From Dasypus novemcinctus (lineage: Eukaryota > Chordata > Mammalia > Cingulata > Dasypodidae): DNA of 64,000 nucleotides. Below, in pieces: positions 26,695 to 40,821 of this stretch. The notes below the pieces were generated by a model. That model saw only the letters and a list, made by a program, of their open reading frames with translations. It was not told the DNA's origin and searched no databases. Both the position numbers and the translations under genes were made by a program. The stretch's first letter is position 1. Each line of letters begins with the position of its first letter. The DNA is taken from assembly GCF_030445035.2 (NCBI RefSeq), contig NC_080678.1, positions 115,608,599 through 115,672,598 on the forward strand. The letters are read 5' to 3'.

Positions 26695-27960
26695 AATACA
26701 CTTTTGCTTTCAGTTGAGTAATGTTTCATTGAAAACTTTGACATTTAGTTCCACAAGTAAAATTGCTTTAAATTTATATTTGATTTAAATTTAAAATTGA
26801 TTCCTTTGTATATCTTTTCAAGAGTGTATATCAAGAAACTTTTAATTTTATAAGATGAGTTGAGAATATTTATACTTTCTTGAAACCACTGGTAATTGTT
26901 AGATTTGGGGTGGAAGAGAGTAAATAGTATAGCTTTGTTTTGGTTTTCACATGGTGAAATGGAACATTCAAGTTTTTCCATGTCTTCTTGAGTCAGTTTT
27001 AATCATTTATATCACCAGAAAACTATTGTGTAATCAAGATCATCAAAGGAATTTAGACATATTTTCTACCATCTCTGCATCCAGCTATATATACTCCCTC
27101 ATTTCCAAAATTACGCATTTGTGATTTTTTTGTCTTATATTTTGGTCATAGCAACGGAAGAACCAGCTTTTTTTTTCTTTTCAAAGAATTGGAACTTGGT
27201 TTTATTCATTGGTCACATTGTTTGACCTTTCTATAATATTCTAATAGATAGCATTATTTGTATCAGTTCTCTTCTCCTGTTATCCTAAGGAAAATAGATG
27301 CAACTTTTTGTCTTCTTGGGTTGAATAGCTTACTTTTTTTTATTGCTGTTAATATTAAAAATATCAATGGCTATAAATTTGCATATTGACAGTCGTTGCT
27401 ATCATGAGGCTTCATGGGTGGCATTATATTATTTTTTTAAATAAATTTAAATAGAATTTGTTTTTCTTTGCTTTTTAGAGTTCCTTCATGGGGAGGCTGA
27501 CAACTCACTTTGACCTTGGGAACGGTGGGCCCCTCATTCTTGGGCTTCAGCCAAATCTGAGACTGAAATAGTCTCATGTTATCAATCTGTTACAAAATTA
27601 ATTGTTGGTTACAATGGGTTTCAGTACAAAATAAATACTCTTACTCCAGTTCATGATTTTCTTTTATTTTAGGGGCATGCCTAATTTATTTTGGTATGCA
27701 TTAGCCTACTATATCTTTATCCTCATTTAGTTTTATATGTAGCTGGATTTTCTCTTTCTGACAGTCTGAAATCTTTGCCATTTAATACTGTAATTTATGA
27801 CTTTCTCATTTATTGTGCAAATAAACTTATTTGCTCTTACTTCTACCATCAATATCATATTTCCTTCATGTTTTGTTTTTCCCTCTTTTTATCTATCATT
27901 ACTGATCAAGTTCCCCTGGCTCACTCTATCCACCTATCTCTAACATAGTTATCATTTTTG
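26695..27960 (-). pseudogene. Antisense L1 relic, continuation
   Basis: The plus strand carries L1 ORF2 complements such as 'aaagaattggaacttggttt', 'ctttctataatattctaata' and 'ctttctgacagtctgaaatc'. It is AT-rich and T-biased with no intact frame; the longest open frames (78-89 codons) have no L1 catalytic motif. A short GC-rich piece at about 27,480-27,560 is not typical of L1 and may be an inserted fragment. Confidence 0.5.
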
Positions 27961-29390
27961 TATCTATTTGTTTTTATTTTTCTTCCTTGTCATCTTGATG
28001 TGTCCTGTAACCCAATAGGCATGCAAGAAGTACTTAAGAATGGATGAATTGAAAGGAGGCAAAAAAATTAATGCCTGGGCCCAAATCTGCCACTAGATGA
28101 TGGTCGGAATCTTAAATTCTCCTCCAGGCTCTGCACAATGAAAAGACTGGAGGAGAGGAGGTGGTACATTAGCAATGCTTGAGCAAAATGAGTTAGCACA
28201 GCACCCATGGTTAATCAGCTGCAGACCAGCTAGCTGTCACTGATGTAAAGGAAAGTGCAAGCAAAATTACCTACCTGATGGGCTGGGGCGGCCCCTGGCG
28301 TGGGTGGGTCACATCCCGTCACTGAGTGACCTGGCCATCTCTGACGCACAAATGGCGTGGCTGTGACTGCACTCCTGGTTCTCCAAAAACTTGTGTGCGA
28401 TCGGTGCCTACGCCTGGCGTACCTTGAGCAATTTCTTCCTAGAACATTTTTACTAGAGCTTCTTCCTTTGGGCAGTTTCCAAGAGGTAAACAAGATCACT
28501 TATAAAACCTGATTCTACTCTGTTTCCTTAGTCTGTGCATATTTAGATTTTAAGTTTACTCCTTGCAGGATCTATTCCACATTCTGACTCAGGTTTTACC
28601 CACATTTCCTTTTTCATAGAAATTTCAAAGGTCTTATGAAAAATGAAAGCACTCATTTTTGATGAATTCTAGTCAACCCTGAAAGGAGTTCAGACATGCG
28701 AGGTAAGGATACCAAAACTCCCATCTCTTAATAAGAGGGGAGAGGCAACTCTCTCTTTGAGGCGGCACACACCAATCATGGACATCCATAAAGATGAACA
28801 AGAAGAAGCATGTTGATGGAATACAAGGCAATATTGGCTTTGTGAAATATTTTTATCTAAAATATTTAGGTGGAAAATATATACTACTTCTCAAAAATGA
28901 TATCTATTCATTAAAGAGGGCTCAATTAATACAAATATAAAAAGGCATTTAATAGCTTTTTCCAGAAAATACAGTAGTGTCTAGAACAAAAGAAACCAAG
29001 GGCCCAGGAGTAAACGAAAGTACAGGGGTGTCCCCTAAATTGAGTAGGCGTAGATGGAAAAGGGCTGTGGACAACAGCTAAAGGCAAACCTGGAGTAAAT
29101 TTCCCCTAGGCAACCTGATTCCAGCAAATCAAATGTATGTATTATTTTAGCTACCAGCCCACAGACAAACCGCAAGTCTGCAGCTACGATCCAACCATGC
29201 CAGCTGGATCTTCAGCAGCGCTGGCTTCTAGCTGAGCAGTTAGACAGAAGTTCTTGGGAAAATGTTAGTACCCTGTGGCAAATTCCTTCTATTAGCTAGT
29301 TCCACATCCACATGTGCATTCTGATATTCTAGAAGCATGAAAACAAATTGAGCAAAATCGCACTGATATTTATGTCTAAGGTTTCATTTT
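27961..29390. other. Gene-free stretch, nothing recognised
   Basis: Mixed-composition sequence with no exon, RNA gene or named repeat that I can support. The minus frame at 28,230-28,499 is Arg/Ser/Thr-rich and has no family features. Confidence 0.4.
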
Positions 29391-29394
29391 GAAA

Positions 29395-29690
29395 TGTGGT
29401 ACGCACACAAAATGGAATATTATTTGGACATAAAAAGTAATGAAGTTCTGAGATGTGCTGCAATATGGAGGAACCTTAAAGATATTATTCTGAATGAAAT
29501 GAGCAGGATGCACAAGGATAAACAATGCATGATGTCAGTCATATGAGATACCTAGAAACAGAAAATTAGCAGAAGCAGAATGTAGATTAGAGATTACCAG
29601 GCAAAGGAGGGCGAGCGAAAGGGGCAGCTTTCGCTTGGTGGGCATTGAGTAGTTGGTAAAGAATAACGATGATTTTTAAAAATAACGAAA
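29395..29690 (+). pseudogene. L1 3' end fragment, sense
   Basis: 'acaaaatggaatattatttg', 'gaaatgagcaggatgcac', 'gtcatatgagatacctagaa' and 'agattaccaggcaaaggagg' follow the order of the C-terminal end of L1 ORF2 and the start of its 3' UTR. It is 5'-truncated and frameshifted. Confidence 0.75.
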
Positions 29691-29699
29691 CGGAAAGAA

Positions 29700-32600
29700 C
29701 AATTTGTTGAGGAGCAAAACCTCTACACTGCTAGTTTATTTCCCATTAGTTAAGATCTTGTGGCTTCAAAACTCTTGGGGTTTTTCGTTGCTGCTGGTTT
29801 GTTTCATGATTTTGTTTTCCGCTGGTAAAGTTACCCTTGGGAAAAAACGAGTTGGATTCTAGGAGGTGCGCATGTCTGCGCTGGGTCAGCCGCGCACACC
29901 CCAGGGTGGGCCGAGGGGAGCCCCTCGTGGAGCTGGCCTCGCACACTGTCCCAGGCCACCTGGCTTCGTGGAGGACGGGGTTTGCCCAAGGGCTGCGGGG
30001 GCGGTCGGAGCAGCAGAAGGGAGGAGGGAGTTTGATTTCCCATCACCTCTTCTAGTTTCCTGGTGTTTCTCTGGCTCTTATATCATAAAATGCTAAATAT
30101 TTCTGAAAACTAAAAAAGATCCCGCAAGTTTGCTTTAAAACGCATGTATTTCCCAGTTCTCGCTATTTTAAGAACTGGGCAAAGAAATACAGACTCTTAC
30201 CTAGACGAAGGAAGAACCCTGCCATTTCCTTTGAGAGAGGGCACTGTACAGTAGCGAGCATCCCCATTTTACTTCTCACTCTATTTGTTCATGTTTATCA
30301 CAAAAAGCAGCAGCAAATGAGTAGGAAGTAAACTGCCCCAAATATATTGGATGAATACTCTGCTTTCGCACTTTTAAATGTTTGTGCATTCAAATGGATG
30401 TTTGTGCAAACAAATGGATGTTAAACGGTGACATTTACTACACGGGGAAAGATGGATGAGGAGTTGAAAATCCACAAACCAGAGTCTTCTGCCTAAGAGA
30501 TGCGCACACAGATGTTTTTGTGCCATCGAGACTGGGCAGTTGTCCAGCTTCTCCGCAGTTTTCCACTCACCTTTGTCCCTGAGCCCCGGGCAGCCCAGCT
30601 CCACCCCAAGCCCCATCTAGAGTGGCATCTGCTCACTTTGCCCTCCCTGAGCCCTGCTCCTCCCTGACCCTCCGTGGCCGTCCCCTGGGTCCACGTGACT
30701 TCTCTGCACCACCTTCCGTTGGATGTGTGGGTTTGGGGGGCCAGAGAGCCATGTCCTCTTCCCCTCCATCTCACATGTTTGTTGAAAGTGGACGTTTGAC
30801 TTTGAATTTTAGTAAGTTGCATTTAGGCACCTGACCCAGCGCCCTAACCAGACCCAACCTTCCAGAATTGTGTGTTGGTGATTAGTCTCACCTTACCTTC
30901 TCTCCTCAAGGCGGAGGACATCAGCGGGCCCTGCCCTGAAGCCGCGTGGCTGTGGTCGATCGATGGCAATCAGCAGATACTCAAGGGCCACCAAAGCTGC
31001 CAGAAATCACGTGCAGAGGGCAGCGAAGGACTGACAGATTTGCAGGGAGATTCCCATATCAACATATGCCGCAGAAAGAGTTAAACTCAAAAAAAAAAAA
31101 AAGCCAAGGCTACGGAGTTAGTGAAGCCACAAATGCTGAGGGGACCGCACGGCACTCTGCCTCTGCAGATGCCTTCTGCACGCAGTGCGGGGAAACGCCA
31201 GCAGAAGCCCCCAAATGAGCTGGGGAGTCTTCTACTCCATCACGGAGAATTGTTCTCTGGAGTCGGGACCAGTGGGGACGTGTTTGAAGCACGTACCATA
31301 TGTGCCCGGGAAGGGTCTAATTTGCCCATTTTGAGCTTTTGCCTTTCTTCTGAAGGGATAGTTAATTTAAAGCAATTTGTTTCACAGGTGAAGCCTTTTG
31401 CCGAGTGTTTAATATATCACCCTTGGTTGCTTGAACAATTAGAGAGTGTCACCAAAGAAAAATGTCGCAGTTCATGTAAATAACTGTTTACCTAAAGGGA
31501 CGGGAATCCACGAGAGTCAGCACACTTTAATGAGGCATGACAATGGAGAGAAAGTCAAACCAGGCTGCATCTGCTAAAACTGACATTGCTTATGGTAAAA
31601 ATTGGCCAAAACAACTATTATTTGTTTTTTCTTGTCAGAAATAATGTAGCTTGAAAATTTTCAACAGGCAGCCCAAGTCCAGACCATTTGTTACTTCTAA
31701 TGGCCTAATTGTTCTCCTGGCAGATATAAAAAATTGGGGCACTTATGTCATTTACCTAAATTTCTAATTAATGCAATGGCAAAAGAGAAATTGGAGCAGC
31801 AAGGGAAAAAAGTTGAAAAATGTCTCTGTTAGCCGTTATGTAATCCGTCTCTGTTAACTTTCCCACCATTTTCCTCCACAGCAGGTACATGGAACACCAA
31901 CCAGAAGTCCCACTGTTTATTTGAACAGGAGGAGGGAGGGTGTATATCAATTACTCAGATGCTCAGGGAGCGGGGCTTCTGTTTCTTAAAGACCCACAGA
32001 CTGCCTTTGAAGTGAAAGTTCACCAAATGAGTTGCACCAAGGTGGTGTCTCCTGAAGAATCTGTCCTGGGACCCAGAGCAGAGACACCGGATCCGCCCCT
32101 CCGCGAGCCTCTCAGGCCTCGTTAGATTCCAATGCTCAAATCTGCAATTCGTTCCTCAGGTTCAGAGTTTGGCTCACAGGGAATCGCCTGGCATTTACTT
32201 AAAGATCCCTGGAATCGCACATGGTTGTAAAGCAACACACTTACAGTTGAAGTCTGAACTTTCTGCCTGCTGGATTCTTAAGGCTGATTCTCTTGCAGTT
32301 CAGGATATTTCCCTTGGAAAAAGAGGTAAATGTACCGTCGAGAAATATAGCAATGGTTGGTATCAACCAAACGATGAGAACGTGAAACAGCATTTCCCAT
32401 TGTGTTTTCCTTAGAATGATAATTCCATGGATGCTTGGTAAAAAAAATTTTTAAAAAGTGAATTATTTGGGAAAGCATACCATCCTTCCTTCTCAGACAA
32501 AGACAATGCACATGAGCATCTTGAACTTTCTGAAAAGTCCTGCAGTAAATAAACCACCTCCAAAATATTTGTCCAGCATTTCCCAAATGTATTTGACCTC

Positions 32601-33220
32601 GCAATCTTTTTTTACATGGAAAATAATTCACATCTTGCAGAAATAAATTTAAGGGGCCTACTTCTGATAATGAAGTACTGTCTGGATTTGAAGTAGTCCA
32701 TTCCATGGGTAATACCAACAGTTGGATTAAGAGAGACAAAACACACAAAACACCTTGTCAAGAGGCTGGAACATAGAAAGTACCTAATAAATGTCAGCTG
32801 GGGAGCACAAGAGCAGGAAAGGGAAATTCTTCTTCATAGTGAAGTAAAAAACTGCCTTTTGAAACTTTATTTCACAACTGATAGCACTGGAGGCCAGAAT
32901 TTAATCTCAGATCTCTTCTCCAAATCACCTTCCCTCCAAACTACACACTTCTGATTCCCTAACAGTGCTTTATATGGCAAAGTTTCCAGATCTTTCCAAA
33001 TTACTCAACATATTTTGGATGTATTCCAGCTGATGGGAGGCCTTTCTAAAACGTAGAAACCCATGTTGAGCAGGGCATTACAATATGGTGAAAGCAATGC
33101 AGTACACATGAGTTTTAACTCTCAAAACCCAAGTAACTATATTACCTTGGACCTGCTGTATTCTGAGTCATAATCAGATTCTCAAACTAGCTTCAATGGG
33201 AAGCACCATAACATCCCATA
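29700..33220. other. Gene-free stretch, nothing recognised
   Basis: 29,870-30,040 and 30,520-30,760 are GC-rich with overlapping short frames on both strands; I find no exon-like signal. 31,500-32,760 is AT-leaning complex DNA. A perfect A-run lies near 31,088-31,101, possibly a decayed poly-A tail. A 'cctaataaatgtcagctgg' end near 32,781 may be an L2/MIR remnant. Confidence 0.35.
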
Positions 33221-33229
33221 GCCTTCATG

Positions 33230-33900
33230 ATATCTTCTCTCTCTGCTAGTTTCCCAGCTGATTTTAAATACTATTTATGTGCTAATACTACCCCCAAACT
33301 TTATTCCCAATCTTGTTTGAGATCTCTACTTAGATACCTTAACTTAAACTCTACAAGTACAAAATGGAACTCTTCATTCTCCTACCATTCCTCCAAATCC
33401 TGTACTTCCAACCCAGCTTTGCCTCCATCAATGAAAATAGCATCTATCCAGTTTATTAAGCCAAAAACCAAGGTGTCTTCCTTGATCACATCCTTATACA
33501 CAGTCGCTGAGATCCAATCCATCAACAAGAGCTGGAGGTTCTACTCCCAAAACACACCCTAGTGAAACTTCATATCCACAGCCCATGCGATAGTCCAGGC
33601 TACTGTCAATTCTCTCCTGAGTCACTGTGGTGGCCACCTACCTGGTCCCACTAGTTTGACTCTTGGCACCCTCCCACCAGTTCTCCAAAGAGCAAACAGA
33701 AGGATGGTAAAGGTTGAAGTAAATAAAACATCCTCAGTTATCTTGTCCTTGCAGAAAGTCCTTCCAAGGACTCATAGTAAATTAAAAAAAAAAAAAAGTT
33801 CCAGTTCCTTAATAATATCCCTCCATAATCCAGCCTCTTCTTTCTTCTCCAGTCCCTTCTCCAACCACCACCCTCCACCCTCCTGCACACCAGCTTCATG
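33230..33900 (+). repeat. L2-like untranslated segment, sense
   Basis: A long pyrimidine-rich tract with 'caaaatggaactcttcattc', 'gtgtcttccttgatcacatc', 'gatccaatccatcaacaaga' and 'gcatctatccagttt' follows the order of a widespread old LINE 3' region that I associate with L2. The open frames at 33,227-33,901 are by-products of its Ser/Pro-rich composition. Confidence 0.45.
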
Positions 33901-34819
33901 AATTTTCTTTTAAGAGGAAGTTCCTTCCGGCTTTATTAGGTTGCTTAGGCTCTTCTACCTTCAAAACTCCTCCTGCACATCCTTCTGCTCAACCAAGTTC
34001 TCATCATCCTGTGGTCTCCATTGTTTCTGGTCTTGCTATTAAAACTCTCTCTTGATCATCCTTGGACAGAAATCACTGATTGTTTTTTAGAAGACATCAT
34101 TTAAATAGTCTTGATACATGTTGACACTGCTTTCCAGAAAAGAAAAATCATTTAGACCCTGAAGGGAAGTAGAGAAGCCTGCCCATACCATCGTGCCCTT
34201 GCCAGCCAACTGTATTATCGTATCTATAAAATATTGTTGGCCTGATCAATTCTCACTGCTTTAATTTTCATTTTTATATTCACTGATGCGTTAGTACATG
34301 TGCTCCCTGTTCTCCGTCACTTGAACTTCTTTTGTGAATTTCCAGGTTATGCCTTCACCCCACTTAGCTTTGACAGGAATTCTTCCAAGCATTTCATTCA
34401 CCTCTCTGCCCCTCCTGCCCCTGGAGGAGTTTTGATTGCCCAATTAAAGTCAGGGATAATGAGAGTTGCATTTGTTCATTTGGGCACTGGTAGTGAACAC
34501 TCTTTAGACACACGCAAGTAAGCAACCCACTTCTCAACGGGAAGACTGGACCTGTTGTTACACAGAACTGGCAATAGCTAAAATGTAATTATGAAATCCC
34601 CTGCAAAAATTCTAAAAGTGGGAATTTCCCATTTGTTAAGTGAAAAATAACAAAAACCCCTCCTCTGTGTGACTCATTTCTACCTATAATAGCCTCAATT
34701 ATCTCAAACTATCCTAGCAGTGCCTATTTTTAAAAGCCTTTTTATTCATTTCCACTAAACATGCCAAGTGCTTCTATTATTATGTGAAAGTGTGAATTTT
34801 TAAAAAATCATTGAACTGT

Positions 34820-35330
34820 ATTATATTAAAGCAATAAAAGTGATTATCTAGTCCAAACCCCTCCAATTTGTCAATGAAGAAAATGAGATTTAGGGAGGTA
34901 AGCCTAAGATTCCACTGACAATTAAAGGGAAAAAGCCAGGTCTAGAACACAGCCCAGCTTCCAGTCCTCAGCTTTTTCCCAAGTCATGTCTTTTGTAGCT
35001 CCTTACAACCCCACACCGTAAGTAAGTAACCTTGGAACAAGTCCTTAGATTCAAGGAGAAGCGGTTACATCTGATATATGCAACTATGTACCAGACACCT
35101 TTGCTCACCTGTTTCATTGGATTGATCCTTATAACCTCCCTCCGTTATGGGCATTATCCCACTTTACAGAATAAGACCTGGTAGTCCAAGACCTCAAAGG
35201 TCTGACACCAAATTCACAGAACCTGGGAGTTCGCTGGACAGGATCTGGTCCAGGTGGCTCGGGTGCACGAGTCCATGCTCTCCCCACCGTGCCACTGAAA
35301 TCCTGACTTCCTCTAAGACATTCCTGCCAC
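34820..35330 (-). repeat. MIR-type fragments, antisense
   Basis: 'tcaatgaagaaaatgagatt' followed by 'gccaggtctagaacacagcc' (34,870-34,960), and a second block with 'cattatcccactttacagaa' (35,150-35,172), are diverged complements of MIR-class cores. The boundary between the two pieces is unclear. Confidence 0.5.
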
Positions 35331-36720
35331 ACCTCACTTTTACTGTCATCCACAATTTCCTCAGAAAAGAACAGTTATAGAAACAGAGACTGAGACACAA
35401 CTGCATGCAATTCCGGAACCTTGGTCCTAACGCAATGCCCTCCGTAGTCCTTATTGCTAAACACAAACACAAAACAGGTGTTTCTGACTCTGAAACTCGC
35501 AGTTAAATTTCAGGAACTACTTTTGGCATTTTTATTTAAAAAGTCCTTTTTATCGTGTGTAGACGTGGGACGGCTCCTGCCTGATGATTGGGGAACGATG
35601 TCTTGGCAGTGGTGTTGATATTTTTGGCTTCATTAGTATATGTGTGGTCTTATCGATTCTACTCATAGTTCTACTGTTAATAATTGAGTCATGAGCCTTA
35701 TTTCTTAATCCCATTTTATCCTCTCTACTCATCCTAATCATTCTCTACATTAAAGGATTAGTACTTAGGGTATGGATGGGCAAATAATAATCCACCTTGG
35801 AAAAGATACTTTTCTAAGAAGACACAGGAGAAGTTTTTCCTTCTAAGCAGGCTTAGCAAGGAAGGTGATGGCCCTGAAGCTACTTAAAGAATGGGACAGA
35901 GTGTCCATGTATAGTAATTCCTTCTCAAGAGATAGTGAGTAGCCTTCCCCAGCAGGCAGCATCTCATTTCATTTTGTGCAGCAGTCATCCTGATTTCTCC
36001 CACTACAGGTGAGTAACAGGTAAGTGACTTCCTTCCACCTGAAATGTTAAGCACCCTGTCACATCGCTCCTACTCCCAGCCACCCCAAAGGCTGGTATGA
36101 GGTGGGACGCACCGTGCTCCTGGGATTTCTGTGTTCACTCACTGGCAATGGACCTGCATTCTGGCCTTTGAGAATTCTCTGCTCCATTCCAGCCATCTCC
36201 GGTATACCTTTTCCCATTAGGGAGGGTCAGAGTGTGCTCTGCTTCACTTCGCAGTTGAATTTCTTCCGGAAGAGGGAATTACTACCCATTAAAAAAAAAG
36301 TCCTCTCTGTTGGAGAGAAATTACTTTAACCATTGATGGGTGACATCATTTATACAGGTAATTCTTGGAGTTGAAACCGTAACACCTCATCACTGAGAGA
36401 TTCCAAACCAGTCAGAGATCCAGAAGAACAAACACTGATGTCCACCACCCCAAGGAGACTATCAGTCAGCAGTGAGACTTCTATTTCCTCTCCTTGTTCA
36501 AATATCATGGAAAACAACACAGAGACATTGCTGTTGTCCGCTGCCCTCGGGTTCATGAGTAGCTTTTCACCATAAGAACAGCTGAAGGGGGCTGCTATGT
36601 AGAGCAGAGGCCAAGCAGGAAAAGTGTAGCCAAGGAGAGCTAAGGGCTTGGGAGTGAAGCAGATCTGGAGGTAACTCTTTGCTCGGCCCTTCCCAGTCCA
36701 GGAAGCCTCGGCGTATTAGT
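35331..36720. other. Gene-free stretch, nothing recognised
   Basis: No gene, RNA gene or named repeat is supported. Complex sequence of ordinary base composition; the open frames here are all shorter than 95 codons and look like chance. Confidence 0.35.
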
Positions 36721-36739
36721 AATTACACAATGGAAGTGG

Positions 36740-38110
36740 ATGATATTTTCTAATTACAAGAAAATGACGGCCTGACAAGATGAAAAGAAAAAAGAATACA
36801 ACTTTATGCTTCCCCAAGAGATACATCTTAAATACTAGGACACAAAAAGGTATAAAATTTTAAAAGTTTAAAAATTGCTTGATTATGCACACCAAAACCA
36901 AGCAAAAATCCTGGTGTGGATATATTCATATTAAAAAAGTATATTTCAAAACATGGAGTTAAAGAGGGATGTTTCATAACTTGAAAGGGGTCAATTCATC
37001 AGAACGAAATAGCAGTCATAAATCTTCATGCACCTAATAGCATAGCTTTAAAATATGTAAAACAAAATTTGAGAGAGAAATAGAAAAGAAGAAAGAGACA
37101 AATTTATAATTATAGTTGGAAATTTTAGTGCACCCCTTCAATAATGGATGCAATGAGCAAAACCCAGCAAAGACTTAGGATATTTGAGCAAAACGATTAA
37201 CAATTTTGACCTAATTGGCATACCCAGAACACTGTGCCCAACTATGTCAGAACACACATCCTTCCCAAGTGTGTGTGGAGCGTTTACAGAAATAAACCCC
37301 ATGCCGAAACAAGTCTCTACAGACCTCAAAATACTAAAATCATTCAGACTATGTTCTCTGATGGTAGAGCTTATACTAGAAACCAATAATAAAAAGATAA
37401 CTAAAATAATCCCCAACTGCTTGGAAAGTAAACCATATACTGATACACAACCATCTTAATGACAATATAAATTTAAAATTATTCTGAAAAAAAAGTTAAA
37501 AATAAAACATTTTAAAACATATGAGGTGTAGCTAAACCAGTGCAGATAAGCAAACTCATCATCTTAAATGTACATATTAAAAAAGAAAAGAGGCTGAAAA
37601 TCAAACAGTATCTGTCCAGGTAAAGAAACAAAAATAAAACAGAAAATTTAAGTTCAAGGAAAGTGACTGAAAGGGAGTAATGAAGATAACAGTAGAAATC
37701 AATGAAATGAAAAGCAAATATACAATAAATAAAATTCATTTGGCATTTTGAGGAAAATTATAAGCCCTTAGAAAGACGGATCAAAATAAGGGGAAATGGA
37801 GAAAGAGAGAAAGCGCAAATTTTCAATATCAGAATGCAAAAGGGGACATCACCACAGATTCCACAGACATTAAAAGAAAATACAAAAGATATAACAGACA
37901 ACTTTATGTCAATGAATTTGAAAATGTACTTAGATTGTACAAACCTTTTTAAAGATAAAACTTACCAAATTATTATAATAAAAAAGAGAAAACCAGAAGA
38001 GTCCTATATTCAATAAACAAAATCGAATCCTCAATTAAAAATCTTTGCACAAAGAGAAAACTCAGATAAATTGATTAAATTCTTCCAATCATCTAATAAC
38101 AATTCTTACT
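36740..38110 (+). pseudogene. L1 ORF2 relic (endonuclease to RT region), sense
   Basis: An A-rich plus strand with 'cataaatcttcatgcaccta', 'ggaaattttagtgcacccct', 'gacctaattggcatacccag', 'aactgcttggaaagtaaacc' and 'aaaatcgaatcctcaattaa' follows the order of old L1 ORF2. Stops and frameshifts occur throughout; the longest piece is 91 codons (37,184-37,459). It is a dead 5'- and 3'-truncated copy. Confidence 0.7.
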
Positions 38111-40807
38111 GTTTTAGGCAATTGTAATAACCTTTCCTTTTTCCAGTGTTTCAGAATTTTCAATTTTTCAAAAATAAGCCTGTGCAGTTTTTACCATGAA
38201 AATATTATAGCTGTTTTTACTTTGAAAAAAAAAATCAGATAAATGTTAAATCATGTTAAATTCTTCACAGAGGTCAGAGACGATAACTCTAATATATCCC
38301 TTATAATATTGGCAGTTTTAGTAATATCATATTAAGTCAAGTAAATTATAGCAGCTTATGAACTGACAATTGAAGTGAAGAAGTAGGAACAGGGAATACA
38401 GTTCCACAGAGCTTATCTGTGAAAGAAAGAAGAGTGAGGAAGCTGCTATCTAATGGTGAGTCAAACCAGTAGGAGAGGACATTTTACTAGCAAATTTTAC
38501 TAGACTTGAACTTGAATATATTCTCAAAGAAAGAGAGGAAATAAAAAATGAACAAGGAATCCTGAATTTATGGACCAAGTCTCTCTTGGACAAAAGGAAT
38601 GGATTGGACAAGTAAAGAGAAATTTGACGGAGTGAGTAAAGTAAGCTACGTAGGTAGGTGTTTGCCATACAATTCTTTCAACTTCTCTTGTACGTCTGAA
38701 AAATTTTTACACCAAAATGGTGAAGGTAAAAATGACTCTCTAGACCAGCACGTGGGCAGGGGGTAGGGGAAGGTTAAGGCAGCGCATGCGCTGAAAGGTC
38801 CCCCTGCCAGTCTTCACGGAACCTTGACTCTGTCTGTGTCCTCAGATTCTGTGTTGTCCCAGCTCCCCAGGAGCCCCAGAAGGACTTGCCTCACTGCCCA
38901 GGAGCCATCCAAAGCACATACCCCTCCAGCCTTGAGCCTGACCGCCAGCTTTCACCTCGACAACCACAAGAGGGGACCAGTTCAGGAGAGAAAAGACATG
39001 CTTTGACTTAGCCCGCTACTTCCGGGTCCAGAGTCCATTTGTCTGTCGAGACTCTTCTTAAGAGCTCTGCCTGCAGACCATGCCAGCACATGCCCTGGCA
39101 CCTGGCAGGAAGCTAGGGTCCCACTCTAAGCCTGCCCCTTCCTCCTTGCTCAGAGCCGCCAGTGCTTTTCTGGGTATCACTGACTGCCAGATTTGAGCCT
39201 CTGCTCGATATGTCTGACTTCCTTCTGCAATGTTCAGGATTATTCAATATTCATGAATATTCACCTATGGAAAAGAGGAAGGAAAATAATTGACTCAAAA
39301 GGTAAGACCTGCTACGAAGGAGCAGCAAGATAGCGAAATGAGACAGAAGTAAGATGCAGGTCTCTTGAAGTATTAGGAATAGGATATGTGAGTCTTGTTA
39401 TAGCCGTAGACAAACTGTAGATATTTATTTTACATAGTTATATATAAATACACACACATTTATACACTAAGTGTATGTAAAAATACTGTATATATAGAGA
39501 AATACATTTTATATATAATATACAGAAATATATACATATACTATACATAAAAACATTTAAGTATATATATGCAAATACTCACTAATAAAAGTGAATCTGA
39601 GGCAAATCTCAGCCAGAACTCCTCTAGTGGCCTAGAGAGTCAAGAAGAACTTGTCTGAAATAATGGATGAATATGAGTGCCTTTTAGAACTCTCTAGGTT
39701 ATTTTTGATGGGAAATAGTTGGTGATTACAAAGTTCTTAGATTTTCTTAGAAGGATGGTGGTATTCTTTTTGACATCCATCTAGAATCCTACCTCTGTCT
39801 ACTTCCTACCACTGGGAGACTTTCCCTGCTCCCAAATCCAACTACTCCCCCAAAATGATAATAACCTATTTAATCCCCTCCCCCAAAAGTGTAAGGTTAG
39901 TCCACTGGACAGTAGTTAGAGAAATTTTTGGCAAGGGAAGGTAAAAATTTTTTTCAAATTTGAGCAACAGATGGACAATTGCATATTTCATGGTGGTTGG
40001 CAGCTTGCCTTTTCTTAAAAAGGCATCCATGAGCCCTGCCAACGGGGGCCTCAGGTGTTCCCGGCTGGGTCTCACTAAGCAGGCTGGGCACACGTCCAAG
40101 GCCTCCTTGGTGCCCTGCCCTCCCGGCAGCTCCAAGTTGGCTGCAGCCTCAGGACCGAGCCTGGCTCCGGGCCAGGGTGACTGGTTCATACAGTGACTCC
40201 AAGTCACTGACCATTTCTGGAACCAGGAATGGTGTCTGTAGCCTTTTCCCGAAATCACACCAGGACAGGGCTTCCCAAGGAAGGTGCGGTCCATATTTTC
40301 CAGAGATCTACTCATGGTGTCTGTTTTCACGCTGGGGGGAGCTCTGCAGAAGTGTGTACGCACACACATACCCTTTCAACTGCTTAGGACATTTGGAGGT
40401 CATGATCACGTCATAGAATAAGTGACTGTGGCAAACGTGTGGAGAGGTAGTGAGCTAGTGGCTCACGTCTGTTCCACTTAAAGGAGAAAGAACTTCAGAT
40501 CTTCAAGTCCCACCCACAAAGCTGGTAGTAGAGCAGAGGTCAGCTGCTGGGCCTGTGAAGAAGGCCCCCCCATCCCAGCCATACAGGGATTCTCTGTCTG
40601 CAGGCCTGACTCCTCTAGGACATGCCTCTCATCTCCTCTTATCTCTCTTTCCAGACAGAATGAATGTTCCCACAGCACCCTGTTGGCAATGCCAATGTGA
40701 CACCAACAGCCATGTGTCCTTTGCTTGCCTATCTCTACTACCATCCTGGGAGCAACCTGGGGACAGACTGGGTCCTGCCAACTTCTGTAGCCCAGATCCG
40801 AGAAGTT
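38111..40807. other. Gene-free stretch with a TA-rich microsatellite
   Basis: 38,400-38,700 is A-rich, perhaps L1-derived. 38,800-39,240 and 39,990-40,800 are GC-richer and contain the 167-codon minus frame 39,866-40,369, which has no motif I recognise. 39,410-39,570 is a TA/TATG-rich low-complexity tract. No gene is supported. Confidence 0.4.
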
Positions 40808-40821
40808 AAGAGCACACAGTA
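40808..40821 (+). repeat. Target-site duplication of the 40.8-kb SINE (left copy)
   Basis: AAGAGCACACAGTA is repeated exactly at 41,238-41,251, immediately after the poly-A tail. Confidence 0.9.

Noticed and set aside
39866..40369. 167-codon minus-strand frame as a possible gene
   Set aside because: No recognisable motif, the opposite strand is open too, and no splice or promoter signals support it.
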